NCBI GenBank assembly: GCA_023667015.1
Contig: JAMPAX010000001.1
Span: 554,351 to 618,350 of the forward strand
Reading direction: 5' to 3'
Origin: Muribaculaceae bacterium
Lineage (GTDB): Bacteria; Bacteroidota; Bacteroidia; Bacteroidales; Muribaculaceae
DNA length: 64,000 nucleotides
Under the pieces are notes generated by a model, which made no database searches, was not told where the DNA came from, and saw nothing but the letters and a program-made list of their open reading frames with translations. Positions 63,431-64,000 of this stretch are shown one piece after another. Numbering within the stretch: the first letter of the stretch is position 1; every line of letters starts with the position of its first letter. The translations under genes were made by a program, and so were the position numbers.

Positions 63431-63443
63431 GTATCATAAATCG
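63431..63443 (+). repeat. GTATCATAAATCG half-site
   Basis: A 13-base match to the left arm of the palindrome at 56415; it is followed by unrelated sequence and then the GGACGC hairpin. Confidence 0.45.
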
Positions 63444-63461
63444 TCTTTTAAATAAAATGCG

Positions 63462-63479
63462 GGACGCCATGGAGCGTCC
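63462..63479. repeat. Hairpin GGACGC-CATGGA-GCGTCC
   Basis: A 6-bp perfect stem around a CATG-containing loop; a related palindrome is at 63505-63520. Confidence 0.5.
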
Positions 63480-63504
63480 ATATATAATCAACTTGTTATA
63501 ACGG

Positions 63505-63520
63505 ACGTACCATGGTGCGT
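63505..63520. repeat. Near-palindrome ACGTACCATGGTGCGT
   Basis: Seven of eight positions pair around CCATGG; the single mismatch (T vs G) would be repaired by ACGCACCATGGTGCGT. Confidence 0.45.
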
Positions 63521-63555
63521 AGTCGAGAGTGTTTATATAATTTTCTTTGATACAT

Positions 63556-64000
63556 TTAGGGTGTATAGTAGACGCGGACTTCCCCTATGGGTAGTTTACC
63601 AACTACGTATAGTGGTATTTTGTCTTTATCTGCCGATATCCATGCATGGATGTCATCGCTCGATTTTTTCTTGTTGTCGCTTGTAAATTTGAAGTTTAGC
63701 TTGTAGGCCTGTCTCACACTTTTGTTGCGCAATTTTAGTGTCTCCAGTCCAATCATTTTGATTGTTAGTGTCTCTGTCTTGCTCCCTGAAAAGATCGTAA
63801 ATTTCAATGTCTCTCCTTTCTTCATATTATGGAAGTTTAAGAGGCGTATGTAGTAGAATATGGATAGCATGTCAAACCCGGGACCAATGGCAGACAGTGA
63901 TTTCTGGGATCGTGAGAATTTCCCGTCTTTCCCTTCTCTGACTCTATTGCATGAGACTTTGGTGTTTCCTCCGGTTCGGGTGAATTTTAATACATCGCGA
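63556..64000 (-). CDS. DUF3108-type envelope protein, C-terminal part (5' end outside window)
   Basis: The minus-strand frame stays open from the TAA at 63556 to the last bases, so the N-terminus is cut off. The visible 147 residues match the DUF3108 pattern: FDMLSIFYYIRLL, an ethical run of short strands (KGETLKFTIFSGSKTETLTIKM), a DIHAWISADKDKIPLYVVGKLPIGEVRVYY end. Family members are periplasmic or lipid-facing beta-rich proteins of unknown function, common in Bacteroidetes. An internal ATG at 63870 is not the start because coding continues upstream of it. Confidence 0.75.
   Translation of the reverse strand, partial: RDVLKFTRTGGNTKVSCNRVREGKDGKFSRSQKSLSAIGPGFDMLSIFYYIRLLNFHNMKKGETLKFTIFSGSKTETLTIKMIGLETLKLRNKSVRQAYKLNFKFTSDNKKKSSDDIHAWISADKDKIPLYVVGKLPIGEVRVYYTP

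Larger units (their letters stand above)
63201..63555. other. 355-bp spacer with several small palindromic repeats
   Basis: Contains the glutamine synthetase promoter, an A/T-rich part, then repeat pieces (GCACGTAGGGGACGT near 63396, a GTATCATAAATCG half-site at 63431, the GGACGC/GCGTCC hairpin and the ACGTACCATGGTGCGT palindrome). A 74-codon open frame across these repeats is not convincing as a gene. Confidence 0.6.

Noticed and set aside
63277..63501. 74-codon open frame on the plus strand in the glnA-DUF3108 spacer
   Set aside because: It runs through several palindromic repeats, has no recognisable domain and no promoter of its own; likely chance.
1..64000. CRISPR arrays, tRNA and rRNA genes
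   Set aside because: No regularly spaced direct repeats of 24-40 bp, and no cloverleaf or rRNA-like sequence, were seen in any spacer; a dedicated scan could still find a short one.

Overview
The window is a stretch of bacterial chromosome from the Bacteroidota, most likely order Bacteroidales and probably a Muribaculaceae (S24-7) relative. Support comes from repeated Bacteroidetes-type -7 elements (TAnnTTTG) in front of genes, a short 286-residue housekeeping sigma factor, lipoproteins with LSSC/ASGC lipoboxes, a TamB/OmpA-type envelope repertoire, DUF3108 and DUF2975 proteins, a fused FTCD in the histidine-utilisation operon, and secreted proteins ending in a YY-LQG-PGIY tail. Family-level placement is inference. 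I see no rRNA, tRNA, CRISPR array, prophage or intact insertion sequence; coding density is high and all core genes look intact.

Layout. 1-5.4 kb: 3' end of tamB, a secreted thioredoxin-fold protein, a patatin phospholipase and a cytosolic GH13 amylase. 5.4-9.6 kb: prs, M13 peptidase, and a small XRE regulator paired with a DUF2975 membrane protein. 9.6-13 kb: ftsY-rimO-menF operon (minus strand). 13.2-17 kb: outer-membrane beta-barrel protein, PadR regulator, PspC protein (minus). 17.2-20 kb: nrdD-nrdG anaerobic ribonucleotide reductase. 20.5-22.8 kb: maeB. 22.8-27.8 kb: small membrane protein-dxs-trkA-trkH operon (minus). 27.9-33.5 kb: CapA-like lipoprotein, L,D-transpeptidase, ftsK, LolA-like carrier. 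33.6-38.8 kb: trxB, dCMP deaminase, S41 protease, 5-formyl-THF cyclo-ligase, a hemerythrin/RIC-like protein and a LuxR-type regulator. 39-45.6 kb: M16 and M3 peptidases and a secreted beta-sandwich protein. 45.7-49 kb: small beta-barrel protein, rpoD, degP. 49.4-54.2 kb: NlpC/P60 lipoprotein, trxA, dnaE. 54.4-61 kb: hutU-ftcD-hutI-hutH. 61.2-64 kb: fluC/crcB, glutamine synthetase and the C-terminal part of a DUF3108 protein.

The genes mix housekeeping functions (replication, transcription, secretion, redox, nucleotides) with envelope maintenance: six peptidases or peptidoglycan hydrolases plus LolA, TamB and DegP. The hut operon converts histidine to glutamate, ammonia and a one-carbon folate; glutamine synthetase lies just beyond it and could recapture the ammonia.

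The most unusual content is between genes. Four copies of a 162-bp, end-to-end imperfect palindrome sit at 20.2, 34.6, 49.0 and 61.0 kb. Their apex hairpin changes in a compensatory way between copies, and one copy is a chimera of two arm types joined at the apex. I do not recognise this family. Other small repeat families (a CCTCGTGGG hairpin, a GTATCATAAAT half-palindrome, GGACGC/CATG palindromes, and heptamer tandem repeats lying against stop codons) are also spread through the spacers.
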